64,000 nucleotides of DNA, from assembly GCA_963931865.1 (NCBI GenBank), contig OZ007513.1, forward strand, positions 2,833,914 to 2,897,913, written 5' to 3'. Positions 1 through 12,317 of the stretch are shown piece by piece (position 1 is the stretch's first letter; each line of letters begins with the position of its first letter). The notes under the pieces were generated by a model. It ran no database searches. It was given only the letters and a program-made list of their open reading frames with translations, and was not told the DNA's origin. The translations under genes were made by a program, and so were the position numbers. Source of the stretch: Axinella damicornis. Its lineage: Eukaryota > Porifera > Demospongiae > Axinellida > Axinellidae.

Positions 1-18
1 TGCAGCCGCACTAACTGA
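1..18 (+). CDS. 3' end of an IL-17-like gene (last codons only)
   Basis: The window opens inside a coding region. The first six codons read C-S-R-T-N-stop, identical to the last codons of the complete IL-17-like gene that ends at 15121, and the downstream DNA stays alignable with the DNA after 15121 for kilobases. This is therefore the tail of another plus-strand copy whose body lies upstream of the window. Nothing can be said about whether that copy is intact. Confidence 0.75.
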   Translation, partial: CSRTN

Positions 19-2554
19 ACATGAAGCATTCACACTATGCCAGCTCTAAGGTAGATAGTTCAAACTTAATTGTGGAATAATATTATGTCTCTGTTTATGC
101 CTGTATATGGGACTGCTCATGGACTGTGATTTTGATTATACTTATTTATTTTTTTATTTTGCGCCTGTACTAGTTTATGTATAACTAGCTATGTTTAATG
201 AGTCACATCAATGGTGTTATACCATAATTATGTAAACTTGCCATTTTACAACAATCATACCTTCGACAGCTGTCAAGCTATAGGTTCTAACCTATCACTA
301 AGACCACAAGCATAATTAGCTATTATAATCATTATTATGCTGATATGCCATATGTACCATTATGCTTCTGTATTGCTCCGGCCACCAGCATGCAAGCCTT
401 CTTGTAGGTTGACTCTGCACTCTTGTATATGTATTCACTTGCCTTTAGCTACATAGTTAAGTCATTTCACTCGATCTAATCTCTGGACTGGATAGGCAAA
501 AATCTGTCAAGGCCTAATGTAGCTACTCTGTGCATGGGGCTTGTCATGCCCAAAGAGTAACTAGCTACAGGCGGATCCTATAATAATTATCTTTCTCATT
601 ATACAGTCATGTACCGGTATTATGTGGAAAGATATGTAAGATGGGGTTGTATACTGAACTGTTTTATGCCATGTATACAGCTACCTTGTCCTTGACTTTT
701 TGCTGTTTTGCTATACCTACATCTCCATACTTTTGTAATGACTTATGGTTGTCATAATTTGTGTGGCCTGAGGCACTACTATATACGCCCATTGCTCAGT
801 CACATTCTGATGACAGCCATGTGCATGCAACGGCTCCTTGTCTTGCATGTGCATGCAACGGCTCCTTGTCTTGCATGTGCATGTAGCCATGTACGTCACT
901 CAGGCTCGCCCCCCAATGTCCTGCTTCCACTAGTAAAAGGCTAAGTCACGTATAACTATTGGTGTAGTTAATCAACAACTGCATCATGACTCATTAGAAA
1001 TCCCATTGTATACAGATAGCTTCTGCATGTTATCCTATTTGTGTGCATGGTTTGGGTGCGTGTGGACACTGGAATGCAACTGATTTGTGGGTCATAGAAA
1101 TGTGCGAGTCATGCACAATAATAGAGTATCACTACAGGTACACCGTAAAATGAGAAGGGTTGTTTTACCAAGGCTTTGGTCGCCCCTTGGGCTTCTAATA
1201 TGCCCTATGTGGTCTGGTCTAGGAACAAAATGGCCTGCAGCTCTTTGCTTATTGATCACATTTAGCAACCACTTGAAATACTTGACTAAGCAAGGCTTCA
1301 CAGGTTCTTAATTGAATGAATGTCATTATGTACTCTTGGGAGAACAAGAGTACTCCTTATGCCTCCTCCACTGTGGTGATCAAAGAATGAGCACATGTAC
1401 ATGCACAAGTGCATCTGTATATGCCTGAAATTGGAGGACCCACACAGTGTAACTGATCTGCTTGAATGCACATTGTTTGGTATTGCTAGCATTCCTATAC
1501 TTCTCCTAGTTACCCGGAACTACGTAAGAAACTTGACCTCAACAGGCCTACTAGGTTTTCCTATCAGATAGCTACTAAGAGCAAAATACTTAATAGGCTG
1601 CGTGGGTAAACAGAATTAATACACAACATTTGAGGTTGTGGGCCCATTCTTTGATCACTGCAGTCGGGTCTGTTTAAAACATCTCCCCGGTCTCCTTTTA
1701 CAGTCACTGTGAAGATTATTGTAGCTACCGTGTGTTCCACCCCTCATCTCGTACCCAGAGTTCCATCCCTGCGTGGTGTGCATGCACAAACGTATAGCAA
1801 CAACTACTGCTGATTGTTGAGTTGGCAGTTGCAGCAATGCCCAAGATTCCTACCTGACTTGTAACCTGCAACCATGGTTGCAGGTTGATGTAGGGTGTTT
1901 ACACGGTTACAAGTCATTTGACCTATCTATTTGTGCACACATAGGTTAAATGACCGTTCTTTTTGCAGGAGCTGAACACAAAGCATGCTTCATGTACTTG
2001 GTACATAGCCAGCTAAGTGCACTGATCAGCCGCATTACTAGTCTTCTCCAGCTTTCAATTGCTTCCACCACTTCAAGTTCTTCCTGAAAGTGAAATAAGG
2101 CCAGTTCTGCTGCCAGGTGTGCCTTCTTTCTCCTCTCTCGATCTATCTCAATCTCTGCATTCTGTATGTGTGTTTACAAGGTCTCGTATAGAGATTGCAA
2201 AGAAGTGTATCCCCTCCTAATAGCGGCACTTAATTTTGGGGTACCGTTGGCATAACTACCGTATTCCGCGATCAAACGCCACACTCGCGATTAGTGGCCG
2301 CCCTCAAATAATAGCCGCACCTCTAGAAGGGCTGAACGAAATAAACGCCGCCCTTGTTTAGTAGCCGCGGCTAGTATTCGAACGGTCGGCGATCGATCGA
2401 AGCGTTTTAATTGTCTAGCCCTCGAGGACCGGGACCATTTCGCTGTGAGCATGAAGAGAGGCGAACTGATTGTTCCCGAGAGCTGTCTAAGCGTTTGGCG
2501 TTTTCTGTGCCGTCGAGGCACGGGGGGCGAGCGCATACAGAAGAAGTGGGCAGA
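19..2554. other. Intergenic DNA between IL-17-like tail and LOX1, duplicated at 15122-20602
   Basis: I see no supported gene here. The stretch aligns almost continuously with 15122-20602, which is longer because it carries extra insertions. It holds a short duplicated CATGTGCATGCAACGGCTCC block (about 822-885), a partly deleted copy of the foldback at 1855-1915, and the left part of a GC-rich mobile element around 2260-2400. Reading frames in this interval are short and not conserved as frames between the two copies. Confidence 0.6.
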
Positions 2555-3700
2555 ATGTCCAGCGATTACGGAGTTCAGGAGACGAAGTGTCGAGCATCTA
2601 GGCACGAAACTAGTGGTTACAAGCAAGACGAACCCGATGCCCAGGACCTCCCTGCCTTCCAACTCCCGCCAAAACATTTCAAAGGTATAAGATCGTCCAT
2701 ACATACTTAGATATGTGTAGCTAAGTACGTGTGGATGTATACGTGCACGCACAGTCTGAGTGTGTGGTAGCTATACGTACCTAGGCTATAGTTACCTTAC
2801 TCGCTCGCGAAAGAGAAAGAGAAGGAGGAACGCACGCAACCACAGTGAGAGAACATGAGTGGGCTTGCTGCAGTCACCATTCTGGTTTTTTCTTTCTTAG
2901 CTTACCCTGTCAGCTACAAGTGATTTTCTGAGACGCTGGGTCTTTGTTTTCGTTTTCGCTCGCTGTCTCGCAAGATCATCCATTATCTCTCGAGAGCACA
3001 CTTGCATGCACTGATGATTCATTCTACCGCATACACAGGTTGAAGACTAGTATTCGTAGTTTTCCCCAATCACGAAAATTTAACCATGGATAGTACGTGT
3101 ATTATTATCCATGATTTAACGCACGAAATATTACAATGGACAACAACACTAACAGCAACGAATAATTATCTATTAGGACCAGCAGAAAATAACATGTACC
3201 AACTGGCACAGAACCTCGAGCATTCCTTGTGGTAGATCGTTTCGCTCTTCACTAATTCTACTGTGGATGGTACCGCTTCTCCTCAACAACAGCGAGCAAA
3301 CACGCGATGCCTTCCGACTCCGGTAAATGCTCGCTATCTAGCTACTTCGTTGTTTGACAGCCACAACATAATATTATGTACATGTAGCTATCTCGACTGT
3401 TTGCTTGTTCTCTTTCACAGGCAAGAATTTCTCCTGCGGCAGTAACATGCTTCCATAAACTGAATTTTCGTTTGTGAACCTTATAGCTACTACAAAAAAT
3501 TAACACTACAAAAACTTTCGCACGAACTGCTTTCTGTCCCATTATACCAGCACTCACCTTATTATAATTATATATGCCTGATAGTAGTTGCTATAGGCAA
3601 CTCTGCTCTCTGCATGTTGTCTGTCCAATACAGCTACAACTATACAAATGTGCTTAGCTCAGCCTCAATTGCAATTCTGTGCTACTGACTGAATACTGAA

Positions 3701-4375
3701 CAGTATTCAGTCAGTAGCATTCTCACAGAATTCAGTCAGTAGCAGTCTCACAGTATTCAGTCAGTAGCATTCTCACAGTATTCAGTCAGTAGCATTCTCA
3801 CAGTATTCAGTCAGTAGCATTCTCACAGTATTCAGTCAGTAGCATTCTCACAGTATTCAGTCAGTAGCATTCTCACAGTATTCAGTCAGTAGCATTCTCA
3901 CAGTATTCAGTCAGTAGTATTCTCACAGTATTCAGTCAGTAGCATTCTCACAGTATTCAGTCAGTAGCATTCTCACAGTATTCAGTCAGTAGCATTCTCA
4001 CAGTATTCAGTCAGTAGCATTCTCACAGTATTCAGTCAGTAGCATTCTCACAGTACTCAGTCAGTAGCATTCTCACAGTACTCAGTCAGTAGCATTCTCA
4101 CAGTATTCAGTCAGTAGCATTCTCACAGTATTCAGTCAGTACCATTCTCACAGTATTCAGTCAGTAGCATTCTCACAGTATTCAGTCAGTAGCATTCTCA
4201 CAGTATTCAGTCAGTAGCATTCTCACAGTATTCAGTCAGTATATAGCATTCTCACAGTACTCAGTCAGTAGCATTCTCACAGTATTCAGTCAGTAGCATT
4301 CTCACAGTATTCAGTCAGTAGCATTCTCACAGTATTCAGTCAGTAGCATTCTCACAGTATTCAGTCAGTAGCATT
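3701..4375. repeat. 25-bp minisatellite in intron 1 of LOX1 (about 27 units)
   Basis: The unit CAGTATTCAGTCAGTAGCAT plus TCTCA is repeated about 27 times with few substitutions. It ends about 45 bases before the PLAT exon. LOX2 has only about three units at the same position (21645-21711) and LOX3 has none, so the array expanded after duplication. Confidence 0.95.
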
Positions 4376-5089
4376 TGTATTTATCATCAATCCATTCTCT
4401 CACAATGCTAACCATGCAGGTGACAAATATTACTATGGAGTGAGGATTGTGACAGGATCAGCTGAGGATGCTGGTGGCGACTGGAATAAGGAGGTTTACA
4501 TCAAGCTGATTGGTAGACATGCCGAATCGGGGAAGGTGAAACTGACCGACCTCCTGACAGATATGGAGGGAAACTTCAGGAGGAAAAAATATGACGATCT
4601 TGTGATTGAGAGTGATGCCGATTTAGGGGAGGTACTAGTGGTAGTTGTCGGCAACTCTCATCAGTTTCTGAGTTCCTGCAACCCACTCTGGTATGTCGAC
4701 TTTGTGATTGTCCACAACTTCCAGTCGAAGACAAATGAGGATTTCCCGTGCTACCACTGGATTGGCCCGGGAGATCATGTCAGCTGCACAGCCCACACCA
4801 GTAAGAAATTGCTGTAAAGTTATATAGTACTCCCAATGTAGTAGGTATTGCATACTATATAGCGTGCATATTATGTTGCATACTAGTGTGCATATCATGG
4901 TAATCAATATATTAAGATTTTAACGTGGGTCTGTGTGTGTGTGACGGAAGTGGGACGTTCGTGGGGCGGGACTATAGGCTAGTTACGTGTGACCTTCGTA
5001 CTTCAATTTACTGTAGCTACCTTGGAACTCGGTGAAGAATGTTCGAGAACATTGGGTCCAGGCATGGACTGGCTTCCAGAACAGCTGGG

Positions 5090-5335
5090 GCTACAAGCGG
5101 ATGCATGCAATCGGGGAGCAGCAGTTGAAGCTTAAGCGGACGCAATCGGGGAGCAGTTGGCAGTCGGGGAGCAGCAGCTGAAGCTGATGCAATCGGAGAA
5201 CCATTGGCAAAGAATCGGGGAGTAGCAGCTGGAGCGGACACAAACGGGGAGCAGCAGTTGAAGCAGATCGATGCGATCCGGGAGCAGCAGCTGAAGCGGA
5301 CGGAATTTGGGAGTAGCAGCTCTGCACAGAGAGCT
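5090..5335. repeat. Imperfect ~30-bp tandem repeat in intron 2 of LOX1
   Basis: The motif CGGGGAGCAGCAGCTGAAGC recurs with variable spacing. The same array lies in intron 2 of LOX2 at 22445-22690, so it predates that duplication. It is open in several frames because of its composition, not because it is coding. Confidence 0.8.
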
Positions 5336-5881
5336 GTCCGGCACCGGATTACTCATGTAGGCGAACGAGGGGGAAGTAGCTGATGTAGCTAAGTATTACA
5401 TACTACCGGTATAGTGTGCAATGTGAATATCGTGGCACAATTCTTTTAAAAATTACACACATCAGTGAGAAATATTTGCCCCGAAGTAGCCACATAGTCT
5501 GCCAGGACAATTGACCAACCTTCTCGTCATGGTAACTTCTAAAAGGTACGTAGTGAATGATACACACAATATTTCTGCAGGCTGACTACATAGCTAGCTA
5601 CAAGAAATTGTCACACAAATTGTCTGTTAGCTATTAGAGTTGCAGATGAGTAGGATGTGATGGAGTCGAGGAATCGTACAAAGCGTGCAAATTTTCTTTT
5701 CAGATGTCAGTAAGGGCTCTCATGGCAGCTTGGTGATATTTCCACCACCCTGCTAGCTAGATCTACTGCTTTCCACTGCCCTGCTATGAACTGCTTTCTG
5801 CTTCCGTTCCACATCTTTCCCAGCATCGTGCACTATGTGGTGATTGCGTGATCTGCATGTATAGTAAAGTAGGGGTGCATA

Positions 5882-6038
5882 CCCAGTTCAGTCAGTGAAA
5901 GGGGGATCCACCATTCTCGGCATCCTCAGTCAAACAGGAACTTAGCAGATAATGTTCTCAACAGGACTACCTCACTAATTACTAAATCATGAGCTAAATC
6001 GTCCATGGGTGGATCCCCCTTTCACTGACTGAACTGGG
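5882..6038. mobile_element. Foldback element (MITE) in intron 2 of LOX1
   Basis: Two 31-base arms (5882-5912 and 6008-6038) are exact inverted copies, beginning CCCAGTTCAGTCAGTGAAAG and enclosing about 95 bases. The orthologous position in LOX2 (22995 onwards) has the same element, but its right arm is split by a second foldback. Confidence 0.85.
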
Positions 6039-8462
6039 TATACCTATTACATGGCACGTCCCCAGTTGGACAGAACCGATTGTTAACACCTTGTGCATGC
6101 TCGTAGGTAATAAATTAATGGTCTCTCTCTGCCAGACATTATTTTCACTCATCTGCAACAGGAATAACAAACAATTAATCCATGCAGTGAATGTTTATCC
6201 TCCCTGTCATGTTATACCAGCCACCGTGAAGGACGTCGCAAATGATCCAATTCTACTGGATCAGAGGAAGAAGCAGCTTGAGCAGAGGCGTGAGCTGTAC
6301 CAGTGGAAAATGTATCCTGACCATGAGCTACCATCTTACATCGACAGCTCAGTGAAGCACCTTCCCCCTGATGAGAAATTTCAACACGTCAAAGATTTGG
6401 ACTTCACTGAAGATGCTCTGAAAGCGGTAGTCACACTTGGTGAGCATTATGTCTTTGAGTCCTGTGACAGCCTTCATGACTATGAAGAATGGGCCAAATA
6501 CCTGGGTCACCCTGAAGTGCCTGTCTATGTGGCCTCACGCTGGGAGATGGATGTGGAGTTTGGGCGACAGATGCTGAATGGAGTGAATCCAGTGCATGGT
6601 GATCCAAAGGTGTACATCCCTCCCTCCCACCTTTCACGTTACCAATGTGAAGGGGTTTCTCAATCGAGGCCTCACTTTAGAGCAAGAGATGGAGGTTGGT
6701 GATGTGATGAATTGTTTAGTTTTGTGTCTACAGTCATGTGATGATTGTGAACAGGTGTAGCTAGTGACTCTAGTTTCTAGACTGCACAGTATTATTCATT
6801 TAGATCGACATATATATACCCACTCCATCCGTACACACGTGTAGGAAGGCCATGTCTATACATGCATCTGCAACCTCAAGATCATGGAAAACCTGCCATG
6901 TCGCAATGGCTACTTCTGCTGTGCTCCCATCTGTCTGCTCTATGTGAATGGATCCAACCAGCTGGTGCCAATCGCCATCCAGCTGAAACAGGAGCCTGGA
7001 GATGAAAACCCCGTCTTTCTTCCAAGTGACAACTTGATGGATTGGCTAGTGGCCAAGATTTACTACCAAAGTGCCCATGCTCAGGTAATGTGGTAGATGA
7101 CCCATCCATTTGTACACAAATTAATTATAATACAGGGATCTAAACACTGTAGGGTGCCAAATTAGACTAAGATTCTGGCCTCAGAAACCAGATGTCCATG
7201 TGAGAACTGTACAAAATGTTTTGTGCTTAGGGAGTACAGTGTTGGCACTGCTGAGACTTGATAGCTTTGCAAGAGATTAAGGCTGTGACCAATAACTGAT
7301 TAACCAGCTATATAATTGACCAGCTATATAATTGACCAGTAGCTATGTGTTCTCAAGTCAATTGTTGTGTTGTATACATAGGACAGGTGTATTCAATTCC
7401 TGAATTTGGTGACTTCATGCATGTTTATTGGATACTTACCTCCAGTGCTTTGAAGAGAACTTTTTTTACTGGTCCTAAACAGCTCAATGATGTCCCTAAC
7501 GTTAGCCCAAAATCAACAAGCCCATGCTATTTGCTTGTCAATAATCAGTTATGGTTTGGGGGGCAGTTCTGATGGAGATGGGTTTTTTTTGTTTGCTACC
7601 TATATATCCATCTCACAGTTCCATCAGCTGTCAACACACTACCTCTCCTGCCATGCTGCAATGGAGGCCTACTCCATGGCTACTATGCGCAACCTGCCAG
7701 ACCCCCATCCCATCAACAAGATTCTTCGGCCCCATTTCCGCTATACAATGGCCATCAATGCTCGAGCAAGACATACCCTGATCAACAAGGGGGGAATTAT
7801 TGATCAGTTGTTTGCCATTGGAGGAGAAGGGAAGGAAGAGCTTTTCAAACGAGCTTTTGCTGCCTACAGTGTCTACTGCACCAACATCAAACTTAAGCAT
7901 AATACAAAGGAAAGAGGTGTTGACAATCCTGACCAACTCCCCGGCTACTACTACCGTGATGATGGGCTGAAAATCTGGGAGACTATCGAGGCTTATGCAA
8001 AAGACATCATCAACCACTTCTATCACAGTGATGGTGACGTCAAGGGTGACCCTGAATTGCAGCAGTGGGCGAAGGATATCCACAACACCGCCTTCCCAGC
8101 ATTCCAGAGTGATTCAACTGGTCAAAGTGCACCAGCAGGCCATGACTTCCCTGACAAGATCGAAACACGAGAAGAGTTGACCGAGCTCTGCACTCTTATC
8201 ATGTTCACTGGTTTTGCTCAGCATGCTTCCGTCAACTTTGTAGCTAAAATGTAGCTATAGCTGCTCACTTCCTACTTCACAGATCTACCTGGGAAAACAC
8301 CCTCATGAGCGTTTCACAGAGGAGACAGCCAAACGATATATGGAACGGTTCCACAATGCTATGGAGGGCATTGCTGCAGATATCCTGAAAAGGAACGAGT
8401 CCTTAGATGTGCCATACAGGTACCTCCTTCCGGAACGGGTACCAAATAGCATCACCATTTGA

Positions 8463-9420
8463 ACAGTTTACAACGTTCAATTTTGATGAAAACTGACCTG
8501 CGTAGATTAGTGTCGACGTCGATAGAACTAAGTAGACAACTTAGTCAACTTAGTACAATGGTTCATTAGTTGTTCTGTTGATTTTTCAATTGTAGCTACA
8601 CATTTTTGTAGGATGGCAACTATTAGTTAATTGTTGAATATGCATAGCTAATTGCCTTGCATACATTTCTATAGCTAATACCCCAACCATCCATACAGTG
8701 GCTTCCTTCTTGCTCCAATTGTACATTTAAACCATAGATATTATAGCTTACGGAACGGGATTGGAAATTGATCTGTAAGCTATTATCTATTTGCAATTCA
8801 CAACCACCTGATACTATTGGAGGTCATGGAGCTGCATAGCAAAGTTGGATGCAGTCTGTCTGTTTAAACATATTATAGTACCGTTGCAACTGAGATTACC
8901 AAGTCAAACTAAAACCCCCTGATATTTATTACCAAGAGCGCATGATGACATCATTGTGAAAAAACAATGATGTCATCATGCGCTCTTGTTATTACATGTT
9001 GTTGGGAGTTTTTGTAAACACTATGTGGTGCCACTTGAATGAAGAGTGAATATATAGCTTCACAGCAGAGAAAGCGCATGGGGAGAGCCTGGGACCATGG
9101 CTACAGAGCTACTCTACGTAGCACGTATTGTACCTTATAGTAACATTATACATTATACACTATACTGGAATGAAGGAAAGAGCTACTACGTTACGTTATA
9201 GTGGCATTATATGCTAGTGGAATGAAGGAAAGACTGTAATTGCAGATCGTAGCAGACTAAGTGGCAATGTGTCACTTACATACAATGTCTTACCTGATAA
9301 CTACCTTTGCCATCAAAGTAATTAATGCCGGGGTCAAGACTGTGGAGACATGTAATTCATGCCTATAATGTGCTTGTGTACTTATCAGTGAAGAGAAGCA
9401 GAAGGCTCATGTTTAGTATC
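8463..9420. other. Intergenic DNA downstream of LOX1 with a short perfect hairpin
   Basis: No gene is visible. The first 400 bases align with the DNA after LOX2 (26304-26720) and after LOX3 (61647-61930). A hairpin with exact 25-base arms (8933-8957 and 8964-8988) and a 6-base loop lies inside; LOX2 and LOX3 lack it at the matching position, so it is a recent insertion. Confidence 0.6.
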
Positions 9421-9423
9421 AGC

Positions 9424-10222
9424 AGAGACGCCTCCCAGGGTGCAGAGACGCCTCCCAGGGTGCAGAGACGCCTCCCAGGGTGCAGAGACGCCTCCCAGGG
9501 TGCAGAGACGCCTCCCAGGGTGCAGAGACGCCTCCCAGGGTGCAGAGACGCCTCCCAGGGTGCAGAGACGCCTCCCAGGGTGCAGAGACGCCTCCCAGGG
9601 TGCAGAGACGCCTCCCAGGGTGCAGAGACGCCTCCCAGGGTGCAGAGACGGCTCCCAGGGTGCAGAGACGCCTCCCAGGGTGCAGAGACGCCTCCCAGGG
9701 TGCAGAGACGCCTCCCAGGGTGCAGAGACGCCTCCCAGGGTGCAGAGACGCCTCCCAGGGTGCAGAGACGCCTCCCAGGGTGCAGAGACGCCTCCCAGGG
9801 TGCAGAGACGCCTCCCAGGGTGCAGAGACGCCTCCCAGGGTGCAGAGACGCCTCCCAGGGTGCAGAGACGGCTCCCAGGGTGCAGAGACGGCTCCCAGGG
9901 TGCAGAGACGCCTCCCAGGGTGCAGAGACGCCTCCCAGGGTGCAGAGACGCCTCCCAGGGTGCAGAGACGCCTCCCAGGGTGCAGAGACGGCTCCCAGGG
10001 TGCAGAGACGGCTCCCAGGGTGCAGAGACGCCTCCCAGGGTGCAGAGACGCCTCCCAGGGTGCAGAGACGCCTCCCAGGGTGCAGGGGAGGCCTCCCAGG
10101 GTGCAGGGGAGGCCTCTCAGGGTGCAGGGGAGGCCTCTCAGGGTGCAGGGGAGGCCTCTCAGGGTGCAGGGGAGGTCTCTCAGGGTGCAGGGGAGGCCTC
10201 TCAGGGTGCAGAGGAGAAAAGT
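9424..10222. repeat. 20/21-bp minisatellite (about 39 units)
   Basis: About 33 near-identical 20-base units (CAGAGACGCCTCCCAGGGTG) are followed by about six 21-base units with GGGGAGGCCTCTC. A few units share a C-to-G change in patterns that suggest unequal exchange. The LOX2 cassette has about two units at 26835-26880. Long open frames on both strands follow from the period and lack of stops and are not evidence for a protein. Confidence 0.95.
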
Positions 10223-10766
10223 GGGCAGCCAGGCTGTATCACAGAAGTATAATTTATTTCTGCGTGTATGTGTTCCTGGAATACGCAACTTCCCATGTCT
10301 TGAAAATTTGGGGAGATTTAATACATAATTGTGCTATTGATAATTATATCCCATATTGTTTCTGAACTAGATACTTGGAGTACACATGGACCATGCAGTC
10401 TCTGCAATATTAGAATAGAGTTCACATTTGAAGCAAAACCACTGAAAAATCTCAGGTGCTATATAGCTATGATCACTAGTGAAGGTGAACATTTTTGCCC
10501 TATGTAATGCAACCTTAAGTGTTCTTGGGCTCTGTTTATTCCAGCTTCCTAGTGCTATATACTTGCATGTTATTTCCTTCAACATGCAGCAAACAACAAC
10601 GTTACCGTCGTGCTATCCATTTTCCAACATGTTTGAGTGTGTGCAAAAGTTTATAGTGCAGCTGTTTGATTGCATAACCATCTTGTGGGCATGTGGACCA
10701 TGCATAGTACATGCACACCATGTAGTACATGTACACATATTCACTTCCTTTTGAATTAACGCTAGT

Positions 10767-11446
10767 TGTGTAGCTAGTTGGCTGCATGTGTATATTCACG
10801 TTGCTGCATGAGTAGTTGGCTGCATGTGTATATTCACGTTGCTGCATGAGTAGTTGGCTGCATGTGTATATTCACGTTGCTGCATGAGTATAGTTGGCTG
10901 CATGTGTAGTTGGCTGCATGTGTAGTTGGCTGCATGTGTAGTTGGCTGCATGCAGTGTATTCAGGTGGCTGCATGTGTAGTTGGCTGCATGCAGTGTATT
11001 CAGGTGGCTGCATGTGTAGTTGGCTGCATGTGTAGTTGGCTGCATGTGTATATTCAGGTTGCTGCATGTGTAGTTGGCTGCATGCAGTGTATTCAGGTGG
11101 CTGCATGTGTAGTTGGCTGCATGTGTAGTTGGCTGCATGTGTATATTCAGGTGGCTGCATGTGTAGTTGGCTGCATGTGTAGTTGGCTGCATGTGTATAT
11201 TCATGTTGCTGCATGTGTAGTTGGCTGCATGTGTATTCAGGTGGCTGCATGTGTAGTTGGCTGCATGTGTAGTTGGCTGCATGTGTATATTCATGTTGCT
11301 GCATGTGTAGTTGGCTGCATGTGTATTCAGGTTGCTGCATGTGTAGTTGGCTGTGTATAGTTGGCTGCATGTGTATTCAGGTGGCTGCATGTGTAGTTGG
11401 CTACATGTGTAGTTGGCTGCATGTGTATTCAGGTTGCTGCATGTGC
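10767..11446. repeat. Compound minisatellite built on TTGGCTGCATGTGTA
   Basis: Irregular higher-order repeats combine TTGGCTGCATGTGTAG with TATTCAGGTGGCTGCATG. The array is absent from the equivalent place in cassette 3 (around 62640). Open frames on both strands are an artefact of the repeat. Confidence 0.9.
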
Positions 11447-11447
11447 A

Positions 11448-11590
11448 GAAGGTCTTGGGTTCGACTCCCAGCTGGTCCCAGAATGTCAATTTCTCTCTCT
11501 TGAATAGGCGAGTAAAAAAAAGGCTAATTTGTCAAGGTCTGCCTGGATGGGGCTTGTCATGCCCAATTAGTACAGGTGGATTGTGGGACT
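11448..11590 (+). mobile_element. Possible tRNA-derived SINE fragment
   Basis: At 11456-11472 the sequence GGGTTCGACTCCCAG matches an RNA polymerase III B-box and can form a T-arm-like stem. It is followed by a short A-run and a body (GTCAAGGTCTGCC... GGGGCTTGTCATGCCC) that resembles 505-575 and 15595-15665. I cannot see a clear A-box because the minisatellite abuts directly, so this would be a 5'-truncated copy. Confidence 0.4.
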
Positions 11591-12317
11591 TGCATAGCCT
11601 CGTTCCAAAGCTGGGGAGGAGCCTGGGAACGAGTCTAGGACTTGCATGTGTTTGTGATATGCCCACTGAAGGTGATACTGTGCATGTGGATGATGTACAC
11701 GACAACATGGAATTGATTGCTAGCTGTTGTGAGTGCATGGGAGCCGTGCCCACACTGTAAAAAATGAAGTGCGCACTGCATGCCATTTTGTCCCAATACA
11801 CACACCAAAAGCCATTTTGGTGTGTGTATTGGGACAATATGGCGTGCAGTGCACACTTCATTTTTTACAGTGCAGTGACAGGAAAGGTGTAATAATTGAA
11901 AATTAATTATATACAAGGACCTCTAATTTGCGCAGCAATGTGTGAAATGATATGCCGTCACCTTGCATGGTGATGGCTTATTCTGAGCTAATCATCACAG
12001 GTCCATACAAGTATAATTGCTTCAATCCTTTTTGTGTCTAGTGCAATCCAATTGTTGGCTTCACAGTTGTATAAATTAATGCTGTTAATTTGAGAGCAAG
12101 AATCATTCAGCTAGTGAATGTACTGTATATAGCTAGCTAGCTAGGTCATGAAATTCTTACCCCAGGACTTTGTTTGTTGAAATGGATTTGTATAAGGGTT
12201 AAGCAATAATCCGTAAAACTAACAGCTACAAACCATAGTGTAGTTATAATAATGGTACTGAAAATGGTGTGTGAGTTTATGAGGATGATTGCAGTGTGTG
12301 TTCACCACTTGCTAGTT
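11591..12317. other. Intergenic DNA with two foldbacks, downstream of IL-17-like gene B
   Basis: A mini-element with ends CCTCGTTCC/GGGAACGAG lies at 11596-11634. A larger near-perfect foldback (11753-11871) has arms starting CACTGTAAAAAATGAAGTGC. No gene is visible. The last ~130 bases align with 63240-63360 downstream of copy D. Confidence 0.6.

Larger units (their letters stand above)
2555..8462 (+). pseudogene. LOX1: decayed animal-type lipoxygenase gene
   Basis: Six exons match the intact paralogues: 2555-2684 (43-codon leader), 4420-4800 (PLAT domain), 6188-6694, 6845-7084, 7619-about 8239 and 8283-8462, ending in PNSITI. Introns follow GT-AG where preserved. Three lesions argue against function. 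In exon 3 a 4-base gain near 6597 and a 6-base loss about 50 bases later shift the frame, which then ends at 6702. About 60 residues at the end of exon 5 and the exon's donor site are deleted at about 8240, straight after the iron-ligand Asn. The TATA/ETS promoter found upstream of the other two copies is also missing. Exon 4 has an extra in-frame 6-base insertion. Much of the rest of the frame is still open, so decay looks recent. Truncated transcripts or an assembly error remain possible. Confidence 0.85.

Noticed and set aside
3701..4375. CRISPR-like direct repeats
   Set aside because: The units are contiguous 25-mers without unique spacers, inside a eukaryotic intron. It is a minisatellite.
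5017..5356. Leu/Pro/Ala-rich minus-strand frames in intron 2 of LOX1 and LOX2
   Set aside because: They arise from the imperfect CGGGGAGCAGCAG repeat. They are open in three minus frames at once and lie inside an intron.
7631..8083. 150-residue minus-strand frame antisense to LOX1 exon 5 (also in LOX2 and LOX3)
   Set aside because: It is a shadow of the conserved plus-strand LOX coding sequence, which explains its conservation.
9325..10365. Long open frames on both strands, up to 346 codons, rich in QRRLPGCRD or TLGGVSAPW
   Set aside because: They are produced by the 20-bp minisatellite, which has no stop in several frames. There is no conserved start, splice context or counterpart in cassettes 2 and 3.
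10834..11503. Frames rich in HMQPT, NYTCS or VAACVVGCM
   Set aside because: Repeat-generated frames over the TTGGCTGCATGTGTA array, open on both strands.
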